From: Litsea cubeba
Lineage: Eukaryota; Streptophyta; Magnoliopsida; Laurales; Lauraceae
Length of the DNA stretch: 64,000 bases
Direction: 5' to 3'
Assembly (NCBI GenBank): GCA_012931725.1
Contig: CM022951.1
Span: forward strand, 23,554,144-23,618,143
Position 1 is the first letter of the stretch. Every line of letters starts with the position of its first letter. Of this stretch, positions 54,401 through 64,000 are shown piece after piece. The notes beneath the pieces were generated by a model. The model did no database searches, was not told the origin of the DNA, and worked only from the letters and a program-made list of their open reading frames with translations. Both the position numbers and the translations under genes were made by a program.

Positions 54401-54630
54401 AATACGTAGGACGATCAATGCTGAAAAGCAAAAGCGAAGAATAAGAAATGCAATTGAAGGCAGTTCAGCTGAAGGGAAGACATAAAATAGTTGATCTCCA
54501 TCTTTTGCAGCTTTACATATCCTCTTCAGTTTATCTACATCTTAGCAGATGACTCCATTGAAGATCTTGAATAGGCTTATTTTCTGGAACGAAAGAAATG
54601 CTGTATAGATGTATGCAACGCTCCTCTATC
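54401..54630. other. Region after the repeat, no clear feature
   Basis: The frame of the last repeat continues as RTINAEKQKRRIRNAIEGSS and stops near 54485. It is either 3' UTR or intron of the DIR17-like gene. Confidence 0.4.
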
Positions 54631-54639
54631 TACAACTTT

Positions 54640-55508
54640 TTTGAAGCCTGGAGGATGGCTGTGGGCTCAAAATGGGGCTGAATTTGTAGACTTCGTTCCT
54701 GGCTATCATATGGGTCATTCGGAATGAAAGCAGAGCGCAATGCTTTGAAGGAAAATGCTCAGATGAGGAGTCATTGGGTAGATAAACTCAAATTTCATGA
54801 TGCCTCTTGGTTGTCCGTCGTCCCTCCATTTCAAGATGTTCCCACTTCCCATACCAACTATCATGAAAGAGTAGTTATGAGGTGGCACACTCTTAGCTTT
54901 TAGGATCTTACCTAAAATCTACCTAAACTTTGACGGAATGCAGTTGGTAACTGGGTTTTGCAGGAATGGGAGATATTATCCATGACAGCACAGCGACAAC
55001 CACCATTTATTTCTCAAGTCCGGTTGGTTGCTATTTCCTTAATGAGGCAGAAATGTTATCTTTGAAGGCCAAACAGCTTTCTTGAAGCCTATTGGAACAG
55101 AAAAAGGAGGAAGATGATTTGTTATGTGCCATTCGTTGGACTTTCTGGTCTTTCAGTGGCTCCATGGAGCAAGGCGTGCGGTGCAAGAGCTATTGATTCT
55201 AGCGAGATATCTTGATGCTTTCTTCTTTCATGTCAAGCAAAGTGCAAGTATGTCGGCAGATCATTTGGCTAAGGAAGATCCTACAGTGCTGGAGTTTGGT
55301 TAACATCCTATGATTGATTACACACATAAGGCACATTTTTTTTTGTTTTTTTTTTCTCTCTCTTTTTTATTGCTTTCTTGTAGCTTGCGCCATCATTTGT
55401 TTTGGATGAGCTTTGGTTTTTGTGGCTTGTATAAATTTCATGATATATTTCTCCTGCACTGTTAGCTCTTCTAAATGAAAGTTATTGTTCCAAAAAAAAG
55501 AAAAAAGA
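54640..55508 (+). mobile_element. LINE (L1-type) 3' fragment
   Basis: Broken frames read IRNESRAQCFEGKCSD (zf-RVT to linker), GMGDIIHDSTATTT, VGCYFLNEAEMLSLKAKQL and FHVKQSASMSADHLAKEDP. Together these form the RVT_3 RNase H-like end of ORF2. It ends with a 3' UTR and an A-rich tail (CCAAAAAAAAGAAAAAAGAG near 55490-55510). 5'-truncated and dead. It sits between the Tudor exon and two possible downstream exons. Confidence 0.75.
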
Positions 55509-55589
55509 GTATGGAGTGCTTGTTGCGTCTTCATTTTGCAGTAGTCCAAGTGGCAATGTATCAGTAAACAGTGCATATGTCATTTTCAG

Positions 55590-55693
55590 TGTCGGAGCTC
55601 ACTTGTCACGGACATGTGTGTACGAGGAGTGAAGCAGCTCAGAGTACTGGAGAAAAAGAAGAAAAAAAACCAGAAGCTAATGGAACCCGACAG
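55590..55693 (+). CDS. Candidate coding exon (34 codons)
   Basis: ATTTTCAG| precedes TGTCGGAGCTC, and CGACAG|GTGAGG follows, both strong splice sites. The frame SELTCHGHVCTRSEAAQST is open throughout and joins in phase 0 to the next candidate exon. It would need an upstream exon ending in phase 1, for example at AACTG|GTACAA (53975) in the DIR17-like exon. No homology was recognised. Confidence 0.35.
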
Positions 55694-55699
55694 GTGAGG

Positions 55700-56320
55700 A
55701 TGTACGATAAGCAAGAGCGTTTAATTAAATATTAAATTAGGTAAAAAACAGAGATAAAGAGTAAATGATAAAGACCATTAGGACGCATTTTCTTATAAAA
55801 CTACCCATGAGAAAAAAGATAAGGAAGAAAGAGAAATTTATAGAAGTGAGACTCTCGAATGACAATATGATTAAGCTTTATATGGTATCAAACGTGAATA
55901 TAATCCAAGCATCATATGTATCAAAACATCTAGTCAGTTTTGAATGGGATCCTTGGGTAGAAACACACAAAAATCCATTTGGATCCAAAGGTTTCAAATC
56001 CCATAATTAAGGCATGGATTTTGACACCCAACTTTCATCATTTTCTACTGATTGGTTATATCCCCTTATTCCCCTATCAGACCCCTTTTTCTCATATCAA
56101 AGACTTACACGTATGCAAATGATCAGATACCCATTGACATCCATTAGGAGGCATGCCTGTTGCATATGCAAACTGGAGCGATGATGAAGCGTCTATATAG
56201 ATCTGATTTTATTTTGATAGGAGGGAATAGAGATCGATTTTTCTACACAAAATTAACTGTCCCACTTGATGAATTAACCACACTCACTCCTATCATTAAC
56301 CTATCACCCTTATCCTTTAC
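55700..56320. other. Probable intron or intergenic DNA, nothing recognised
   Basis: An 81-codon frame at 55765-56010 has no recognisable family. Confidence 0.4.
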
Positions 56321-56322
56321 AG

Positions 56323-56403
56323 GAAGAGATTGAGAATGCACAAGATCCCCTTAAAAAGAAGTTTAGACCTAAGTCTTCTGTGCCGTATCTGCAGCAAGGG
56401 TAA
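56323..56403 (+). CDS. Candidate terminal coding exon (26 codons)
   Basis: TATCCTTTACAG| precedes GAAGAGATTGAGAATGC. The frame EEIENAQDPLKKKFRPKSSV ends PYLQQG and TAA at 56401. It is basic and compact like a real C-terminus, in phase with the candidate exon at 55590-55693. It may be the end of the DIR17-like gene or of an unrelated small gene. Confidence 0.35.
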   Translation, partial: EEIENAQDPLKKKFRPKSSVPYLQQG

Positions 56404-56737
56404 TTTCTGCATTGATGTGTGCAGGCATGTGCATGCAACAAAGCTGTGTGTTCTTACTACTGACAGTGACTCCTGAAATTACAAGAAATATCAACAGTCG
56501 AATCGCGAATGCCAGGAAATGTGATGGATAATAAACCCAACTTAAGGCAAAGGGAAGCAAAGGTTGGGAGAATCAGGCATGATTATAAATGGATCCAGAT
56601 GTTTTATTCTAGTCCTTTATGAGAGAGGGAAAAAAAAAAGCACTTGTGGTTTTGAATTCATAACATAGACAGACACATTTTGCCATACCACTGAGCTATG
56701 TAAGACCTTCATATTACAATAGTCACCATCATCTCTA

Positions 56738-56756
56738 GAGAGAGAGAGAGAGAGAT
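56738..56756. repeat. (GA)n microsatellite
   Basis: A short GA run. Confidence 0.85.
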
Positions 56757-56759
56757 TAC

Positions 56760-58126
56760 AACAGTCAGATCTAATCTCCCTAGAGAGAGATGTCGGCAGT
56801 TTGTGTTTTTTTTTTTACAAATACCTTGCTCTATAAGAAACATGTTTGGTGCCTTTCTCCCACCTATATAGGCCTGTCTGACTCAAAGAAGTTAGAGAGC
56901 TCATGTCTAATGTAATTTGGAGAATAAGTAATGTTGAAAGTCAAAATGCTGCTAAACACTTTCTGAATTCAAAAGCCTCTATTTGATTCATTCTGAAAAT
57001 TCAGTTTATCTTGATTTCCAGAAATTCTTGTTTGATATAGCTTACTAGGATTCTGACCAAGGAATTAAACCTGTATAACTATCATCTCTATGCACAATTC
57101 AATGTAAAAAATACATCAGTGTGTACATATATTTGGCCACTTGTTTGTCCCTCCTATTCACAAAAGGTAACATTCTCATGTGTCCCTACATACAGAAAAG
57201 ATTACATCCGCTACACTTGGATTTTCACATAACAAATTGTTAAGAACAAAAAATCAATTGAGACAATCAATTTCAGAACAATGAATCACAAAGTTGTTTA
57301 CTTTGAACATATTTATATGGGGTCCCAATTACCCAAAAAATGCAACCGGTCCCATGCAGGCTCCATTCTAAACCACCATCAAAATAATGGTTGCATCTTG
57401 ATTGCTCTCGCATATAATGTTGTTCTATTCAACAAATAAACTATATATATTATAACGAAAAATTTTCAATAATAGTTATCACCTGAATATTTTCATATAA
57501 ATAAATTACAATTGTTTCTATACAACTCATGTTCTATAAAATAATATCCACAACCACATGTTATACATCCCACAATGAAGTGTAGTGTTAACATAATAAC
57601 GAAGATATCGAACTATTTAATCTACAACTCTAAATTATAAATTTAGCCCACACTCTATAATTAATCTAACTTAATAATTCAAGAACCACTGTTAGATGAA
57701 CCAGATGGACATGCATCTCGAATCATTGTTATTTCGTTTGGTGGTCATTAAGGGCAAGAAATAAACTGACTCTCCAATCATCTTGAGCAAGATATTTAAT
57801 TACATGAACATGTGCTTTTGGAAGAATAGATGGAAGTGATGCCACACACACTACTGTTGTCACCTATCAAGGTATGAAAGGGTTCTAATGTGTTTATCCG
57901 CTTCACAATTGCATGGACAGCTAGAGTAACACTTAACCATGAAATTTTTTTTTTATTTCATCACTTACTATTGCCCTATGTTTTTTCCATGTGTTTGGGT
58001 TGATTATTGTACGCTTGCCTTGGGTGCTTCTACATCCGTTTGAGGCGTGCCACGATCATTGATGTCATTTAGGTACTGATGGTTTGATTTATAAATTCGT
58101 TATCTATCATCATATTCTCGAGTTTC
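56760..58126. other. Intergenic, nothing recognised
   Basis: AT-rich, without coding frames above background or visible TIRs. Confidence 0.5.
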
Positions 58127-58138
58127 ATAGTGCTACTC

Positions 58139-58333
58139 TTACGGTGGCTTTAATCCCGAGGGGTAGCTCAGTTGGCTTAGGACTACGGTTTGGTCCAAAA
58201 GGTTGAGGGTTTGAAACTGTGTTATTATACTAGGGCTACAGGGGATTTATCTAGCTCCCACCGGGCCCATATGGATTAATCCGACCCAAAAGGTTGGGAC
58301 ACCCTCCGTTGTAAAAAAAATATATATATATAT
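58139..58333 (+). mobile_element. tRNA-derived SINE with 12-bp target duplication
   Basis: GGGGTAGCTCAGTTGGC (58158 on) is a pol III box A, and GGGTTTGAAACTG near 58207 a box B. The body ends in a short A/TA-rich tail. ATAGTGCTACTC flanks it at 58127-58138 and 58334-58345. It resembles a tRNA head, but the acceptor stem and anticodon arm do not fold as a functional tRNA. It is not the same family as the SINE mosaic at 19 kb. Confidence 0.85.
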
Positions 58334-58345
58334 ATATAGTGCTAC

Positions 58346-59844
58346 TCCGTCCTATCAGAGTAATATTACCTTCAGTTACATATTAATAACAAGCCTATGT
58401 ATCTCCCTAGTTGACATAAAGAGTTCTTTTACCTATTCTATTTCCCTATTGGTCGTAGAAATTAACTGTATCCGAAAGGAATTGAATTATGTAAATGTAT
58501 TTGTTTAGTGGGATTTAAATGGGCTAGTATGATGGAACTTGGAGTTCAATGCATCAGTCATACAATTCTCCAGAAGAAAACCCACTTTACAAATAATCTC
58601 AAAAGAAACAAATAATATGGTGTCGCCAAAGTTAATCTTTTTTTTTTTTTTCTTTCTTTTTGGATTACAGTAGTGTTTTTCATAAAGTAAAGTTCAAACC
58701 CAAAGATTTAGAGTCAATTCTTGTGGGTATAAATTTTAGATTTTTGTGTAAATGTCCCTTTTACATGTTAAAATAGGAAGTGACTTTTATTTATTTATTT
58801 ATTTATTTTCACTTTGAATTGAAGGGAGCTTGATAGCCTCCTCTCTATCGTAAAAAAAAAAAAAAAAAAAACCTAAGCAGTGGCCAAAGACTGTAGCCGC
58901 AAAAGGAGGCAAATGTTTAAGGCTCAAGGCTCATTTTCTTGATCTGGAAATTCAGGATCTTCTCATTAAAAGAGTTTTTTTTCTTTTTCTTTTTTTTTTT
59001 GCTAAGTTGTTCCACTGGCAAGGAGTGATATTATCTATTTTAAGACGCATGGGTATGTCTGTCATACGGCAAGACCACTAAACTATAAGTATGTTGACGG
59101 ATGAGAGAGATTTATACAAGGTGTCAATACCACTCAACCATGAATGTGTTGGCGAAAGAGGGGTTGTTTATAATGGCCTTTGGGGTCCTTTATGTCTAAA
59201 TCTCTAAGAAACCCTTGAATGATCTTGCTTCGCAAGGGAGCTCTTCTTGATAGAGGTTTGGTGAGAGATAGTCCAAGGACCTGATCAAAGTGTCTCTCCC
59301 AATAAAATTGGGGATAAAATGTCACATCATATTTTAAAATTCTTGACATCCTAAATTTTAATTAAGAGTCCTAGTAAGAAAACCAGGCATTGAGCACCTA
59401 GCCAGGGTCCACATGTGCTTGCCAAGAGGTCTCATCGAGCAAGAGTTATTGGAGAAAGAACCTGGCCAAGAGGCAACTGCTGGAGATAAGGAAGGGATAC
59501 TTAGATGATCTTCTTCCCGACAAGGCCCATCAATTTTCTGCAAAAATGCTTGTGCCTGACACGGCATGTCATTCTTTTGCAAAAAAGTTTGTGCACATGA
59601 CACTAGTTCTTGGTTGGCCTGGCATTTAACATATATTGCTTGTGTGAACTCGGAAACAAAACGTGTGTAAAGAGTGTTTGTTAAAGGAGTTTTGGTTTGA
59701 AATTAAATCCGGCTCAAATCCTTGCATGTGCTAAAAGATGAAAAGGGCATGTTTGTTAACTCCAAGAAAAAGTTTTTTAATAAATTAGTTATTGAAATTT
59801 TAGAGTGTTTAGACAAACTCTAATTATTTTTAGTGGATTGACGG
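58346..59844. other. Intergenic; A/T homopolymers, no gene
   Basis: A poly(T)-headed and poly(A)-ended block (58640-58872) might be a retroposed sequence. GGGCATGTTTGTTAAC near 59747 resembles a Tourist-like end without a partner. Confidence 0.35.
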
Positions 59845-60720
59845 AAAAATGAGCCGTACTTGGCCGTTGCACGCACGAAATAGTGAAAATTATTTTTCGT
59901 TGCACAAGAAAGTTCATTCTGCCACTTTTCCTTTTTTTTCACAAAGGATGATAGCGTTTCCCAAATAAATATGGGCGTCGCCCTCTTCGCTCCCTAAATT
60001 TAACTTTTTTTATCCATTTTTCTCATTCCTTCTCTACTTGCATCTTTTTTGCCTATATGAGAAGTGAAAAACTTGTGATTGCAACTTTTCTGCCTATGCT
60101 AACAGTGGAAACATGTTTTTGCAAGTCACAAGTCATCTAGCAACAGAATGTGGTAGGTCATTTGTACAATATTCTAATGATGAGAGAAATACACGGTCCA
60201 TGCTGTAGACACTAAAAAGGGTGATTAGCATCAGGCGATCATTTATACACATCTGCATAGCATGACTATGGATGTTGAAACTAAATGTCTTCCATAAATG
60301 GAATATGCTTTTGCATGTGACCGACCACATGAATGGTTCAGATCACCACATGGCGATGCAATCCTCGCCAACAGTTGTCCCCCTCACATAGAGAGGACAT
60401 TTTTCCTCTGGTTCATATAGATGTGGGATTTGGAAAAATACAGGAAGAGGCCCAGTTCGATGGCGCTGAGTCCTGCAACCAGCCAGTAAAAGTAATCTAA
60501 ATGATGCCAACAGTCACCCGAAATATGATACTGAGACATACACCCATATGCCAATAGTTTACGAAGAGCGACGCTTCATTTTAAATCGAGCAACGCTAGC
60601 ATCGTTGGTCCCAAGTTAAAAAAAAAAAAAAAAAAAAAAAAACCATGCCTAACGGACCGCGTTTGTACATAAGGAAATAGTTTTCATTATTCGTGCAACG
60701 GCCAAACACGGTTCATTTTT
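59845..60720. mobile_element. Possible TIR element (0.88 kb)
   Basis: AAAAATGAGCCGTACTTGGC at the left pairs with the complement of the right end, AAAAATGAACCGTGTTTGGC. The match continues through CGTTGCACG and GAAAA(T/C)TATTT, about 48 bp. No target duplication was found. An (A)22 run (60618-60641) and a CGCTAGC-type motif lie inside. Confidence 0.5.
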
Positions 60721-62088
60721 AGGTAAAATATTCACTTTCTATATTTAGAGCTAACTTTAGGAATTGGTGGTTTTAAGGTCTTAAATTTAAGCTGATGAGG
60801 GCGGCTTAAATTTCGAAACTTATTTCTTAAAGGCAGAGATTAACGGAAATTTTGGGTCCATTGGACGAGAATGCCCTCATAACATCTCATATTGACATAA
60901 ACACCCCTTGGAAATATTTCATGTGCTCATCTTTATCGAGAAACGAGAGAACTGATTGTTAATGCATCCGCTTACACAAGAACTCCATCTTGCAACACAT
61001 GGCACACCTGCATAGATCTGACTGTTCATCTTCAAATATTTATCAGTAATCTGTCTTTTTTTTTTTTTATGAATTATCTGAAATGGGTTCCAATAATTCC
61101 TACATTGATCAAAACAAAACATTGACACATTTTAAGTAATATGTGTGAAAGTCCGGGATCCTTACCCTAGAGGGGGGTGAATAGGGTGAGCTACTACTTA
61201 ATGACCAAATATGACCAATTTTTTTTTAAATAGATTAGTTACTTGTGATGATTAACAAAAAAATGCGGAAACTATTAAAACGATCATCACAAAGCAATTA
61301 CCATCACACAATCATTATAGTGGTTCGGCCTCAATGCCTACATCCACTACCGGCTTGTGATTTAACACCCACCGGATTCTCACTATGTATGTTTTTGAAT
61401 AGGCTAAGCAATAACTCTACAATATTATTTTTCTAGGCTTAACAACAACATATACAAGATGCCTTTCTAGGCTAAGCAATAACCCTTACACAATATTTTT
61501 CTTAGGTTAAGCAATAACCTTTACAACCAAGAAATTTTTTCTTTCTCAATGAAGTGTCTAAACAAACACTAGAAGAGAAACAATTTAAGCTCAATATGAT
61601 TGCCTCTAAATTAGGCGGATATGAAAATGAAAAACTAGCTCACACAAACACTATATGAATGCAAAGATGAATGCTCATTATGTGTTGTGCGAATACTTCA
61701 ATCAAGTTTAAAAATAAGTCCAATCAATATATGCATGCTTAATGCATTTAAAAGTATAAAGCATATAAAGATTTGATTGAAGTATAATGCAAATCACATG
61801 TAAAACTATTAACTTGTTAATGATATGAAAATCAAAAGTTCACAAGTTGTATGAAATTAATTATGTCTAAACATGTAATGCATGTGCAATGTTGTTTTCA
61901 AAAAAAAGTTTAACTAAGGTTCAAATGAATGAAAACAACAAATATGATTCAACCAAGCAAATGAAACATATTATAAAAGAAATCAAAGATTTTGATAAAA
62001 CATGTTTTATAAATTTTTAAAACAAACTTGGTTTGAAATCAAAGTGAAGAATCCAATCCAACTTAGATCAAAGATTAAAGAAGAACCG

Positions 62089-62213
62089 TGCTACAGGGCC
62101 CGAAAAGTAGCATGGCTCCCGAGGGAGCCGTTGGATCCCAGCGTGCACTGGGATCCCATGGCTCCCACGGGAGCTGTGCCCGTTTTTGGGGCCCTTTTTC
62201 GGGCCCCGTAGCA
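62089..62213. repeat. GC-rich 125-bp hairpin MITE
   Basis: The ends TGCTACAGGGCCCGAAAA and the complement of TTTTTCGGGCCCCGTAGCA are inverted. The inner parts also pair (GGCTCCC..GGGAGCC, GGATCCCAGC..ACTGGGATCC). It stands out sharply from the AT-rich flanks. Confidence 0.75.
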
Positions 62214-62499
62214 TTTTTCAAGATTAAATGAAGAATGGATCCAACACATCATAGTTATCATGCTAAAAATCATTTACCAAAGATTTAAACAAAGCATGTA
62301 ACAAATGAAATAAAAGTAAAAATTACTTGGAGATTTAACTTCATTAATCCAAGCTTTAGCTTTACTAAAGACCCATTAGCCTTCCTTACTTCATTCCTCT
62401 ATGTTTAGGCTTCATTCACCTCAAAAATGGCCTCTAGAATTATCAATTTTGGCCTTGAAATGAACTTGCTTTTATAGAAAAAGTGGGCCAACGGCTACC

Positions 62500-62735
62500 T
62501 ATCGGTTAACCGACATCCAGGGTTCGATTAACCGACCCAACGGTCATATTTTGAAACAATTCTAATCTTCGGTTCACCGAGCATGTTCGGTTAGCCGAGC
62601 CAGCCTTGACCGACAGGGCAAATTGGTTCAGAAAATAGCTCTATGGAATTCTAATGGAAATGCTTTAGTCAGCTTCTGAACCATGGTTGGTTAGCCGACA
62701 CCTGACCGACAGGCTAACCGACAGTGTCTAAAATC
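62500..62735. repeat. Cluster of TCGGTTAACCGA-like palindromes
   Basis: Variants include TCGGTTAACCGAC, TCGATTAACCGAC, TCGGTTCACCGAG, TCGGTTAGCCGAG, TGGTTAGCCGAC and AGGCTAACCGAC, interleaved with CCGACAGG. At least six occur within 240 bp. Confidence 0.75.
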
Positions 62736-63269
62736 CCAACTTTTGCATATTTCAAAGTTTTTGTTGTGAGGATCTTGGGCCAAAACTAAGCTTGGACACA
62801 TGATTTAAATCAATCTAAGTGTTTTAAAATCATGAACATTAAAAGCCAACTATGATTTGAAACTTTAAAACAATGGCTAGCTTGATTTATAAAAATTCTT
62901 TTCAAACTAAAATGAATCTAAATTTAAAATAAAAACATGCATGAACTAAAAGATTTACAAGATTCAAAACAATGCATGAGTAAATCAGATTTCAAGATTT
63001 TTCTAAATTGCATGTGAAATTTGTATGATGCTAAAATGATAAGTTATCATCAAAATCTATAAAATCCCTAACAATGTGTCCACTTGTTCAAAAAAAAAAA
63101 AAAAAAAAAAAAAAACACTTGCAAAGCCCTTCCTAATTGTAGTTGTCAATCCAAACATGATACCATAGGATATGATTGATGATAGCCTCTATTTCATCCG
63201 ATATAGCATTTATGATTAGATGAGGAGAATCAGAGATGAGAAATGAGATATAAAAAAGGCTTTCCTCAT

Positions 63270-63753
63270 AGGGATACAGTTGTGCGGATCGGTATTACAA
63301 ATGTCATCATCGAGGGCGATTCCATTATATGGAACTCTCTAAACACGTCGGACGGATACCCATGGAATCTAATGAATATTTGAAGAAGAAAATTCAGGCC
63401 ACCCTCACTAATCTGCCTAGATGGAAGGTAACCTCTCACCTTCGCAGATCAGAGGATATGGGCGGACAGTCTTCCTAAACTTGGTCCCCCGATGGAAATT
63501 TTTGTGTCCCTCATTACCAATTCATATATGGAACATATACTTACTTGAGATATGTATGTAAATGTAAAGCACCAGAAACTCAGGAGAACTACTTTTGGAG
63601 TAGGATGAAGAATGAAGATTACCCTCTATCTTTTGGTTGATTTGCTAATTCCTTTTTCGTACCAAAATTAGATGTAAAGCGCACTGGACTGTTCGCAATC
63701 ATCTATGTGTTTGAGTCCCTTTTAATATAAAGCTTCAGCTTCAGGAAAAAAAA
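63270..63753 (+). mobile_element. LINE (L1-type) 3' fragment
   Basis: Frames with small shifts read NVIIEGDSIIWNSLNTSDGY, IQATLTNLPRWKVTSHLRRS and EDMGGQSS. These are the end of the RVT_3 RNase H-like domain (EGDS motif, then the position of the usual ENxxADxLAK motif). The fragment ends in (A)8 near 63745-63753. 5'-truncated. Confidence 0.65.
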
Positions 63754-64000
63754 GAGAATCAGTGAGAAAAATACTTCAACCAATCACAGATTTTCCTACT
63801 ATCTCAGCAATATTTGCTGATGCAATGCTTGGTAGTTGGTACCAATTGGATGGTGATTTAGGCTACCAACCTGTTGGACTAGCTGATTCTTTTATATGCA
63901 CATCTCCAACCAAAAAAAATATGTCCACTGGTCAATTATTCGAGCTTTTTCTCACAACAAATGCATAGAACCATTGGACCATAGAATGTGTATGTATCAT
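63754..64000. other. Right edge, nothing recognised
   Basis: A 68-codon frame at 63762-63968 has no family I recognise. Confidence 0.4.

Larger units (their letters stand above)
60721..63265. other. Repeat-rich intergenic DNA, no gene recognised
   Basis: The phrases CCCTAGAGGGGGGTGAATAG (61170) and TAGTGGTTCGGCC (61318) recall the edges of long plant LTR elements as I remember them. I could not find paired LTRs, so this may be a solo LTR or fragment. Confidence 0.3.

Noticed and set aside
58150..58225. A possible tRNA gene (TAGCTCAGTTGGC and GGGTTTGAAAC)
   Set aside because: The cloverleaf stems do not pair and target duplications plus a tail show it is a SINE.

Overview
The window is nuclear DNA of a flowering plant, probably not a grass. 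Three things point to this: intron-split genes of plant-specific families (an asparagine-rich DCD-domain protein and a DIR17-like Tudor-domain protein), the mix of Ty1/copia, Ty3/gypsy, TRIM, L1-type LINE, hAT, Mutator and Tourist-like elements, and AT-rich intergenic DNA. The species cannot be named from sequence alone. No rRNA, genuine tRNA, CRISPR array or prokaryotic operon was seen.

Host genes, left to right. (1) A minus-strand gene runs off the left edge (2526 down to 79): three exons with matching splice phases encode 650 residues of a leucine-rich helical protein of unknown function. (2) A plus-strand NRP-type gene has five coding exons between 21299 and 26369 (298 residues, complete). 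A probable non-coding first exon lies near 11.6-11.87 kb. (3) A minus-strand gag-like ORF lies at 31166-31792. (4) A plus-strand DIR17-like Tudor-domain gene starts at 53525; its tail has turned into a tandem repeat, and two possible downstream exons lie at 55.6 and 56.3 kb.

Mobile DNA fills the rest. 3.4-4.0 kb: 3' end of a LINE. 4.52-5.71 kb: a Mutator-like element with 9-bp target duplications carrying a piece of LINE ORF1. 6.08-10.93 kb: a Ty1/copia element with both LTRs and a perfect TAAGT duplication, lacking RNase H. 13.5-18.55 kb: a degenerate LINE inside the long NRP 5' intron, next to an inverted SINE mosaic (19.07-19.77 kb). 27.9-30.6 kb: nested AT-rich TIR elements. 32.09-35.39 kb: a hAT element with a perfect 8-bp duplication. 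35.4-41.3 kb: tandem repeats, hAT and gypsy remnants, a near-perfect hairpin and TIR elements.

The most structured region is 43.2-51.7 kb. A short Ty3/gypsy chromovirus derivative lies in reverse orientation. One of its LTRs is broken by a 220-bp TRIM (42-bp interior) and by two head-to-tail hAT elements: a 5.5-kb copy with a DUF659/BED transposase and a 1-kb deletion derivative. Its interior also holds a Tourist-like MITE.

The right end (54.6-64 kb) has two more LINE 3' fragments, a tRNA-derived SINE with 12-bp target duplications, a GC-rich hairpin MITE and long stretches with no recognisable gene.
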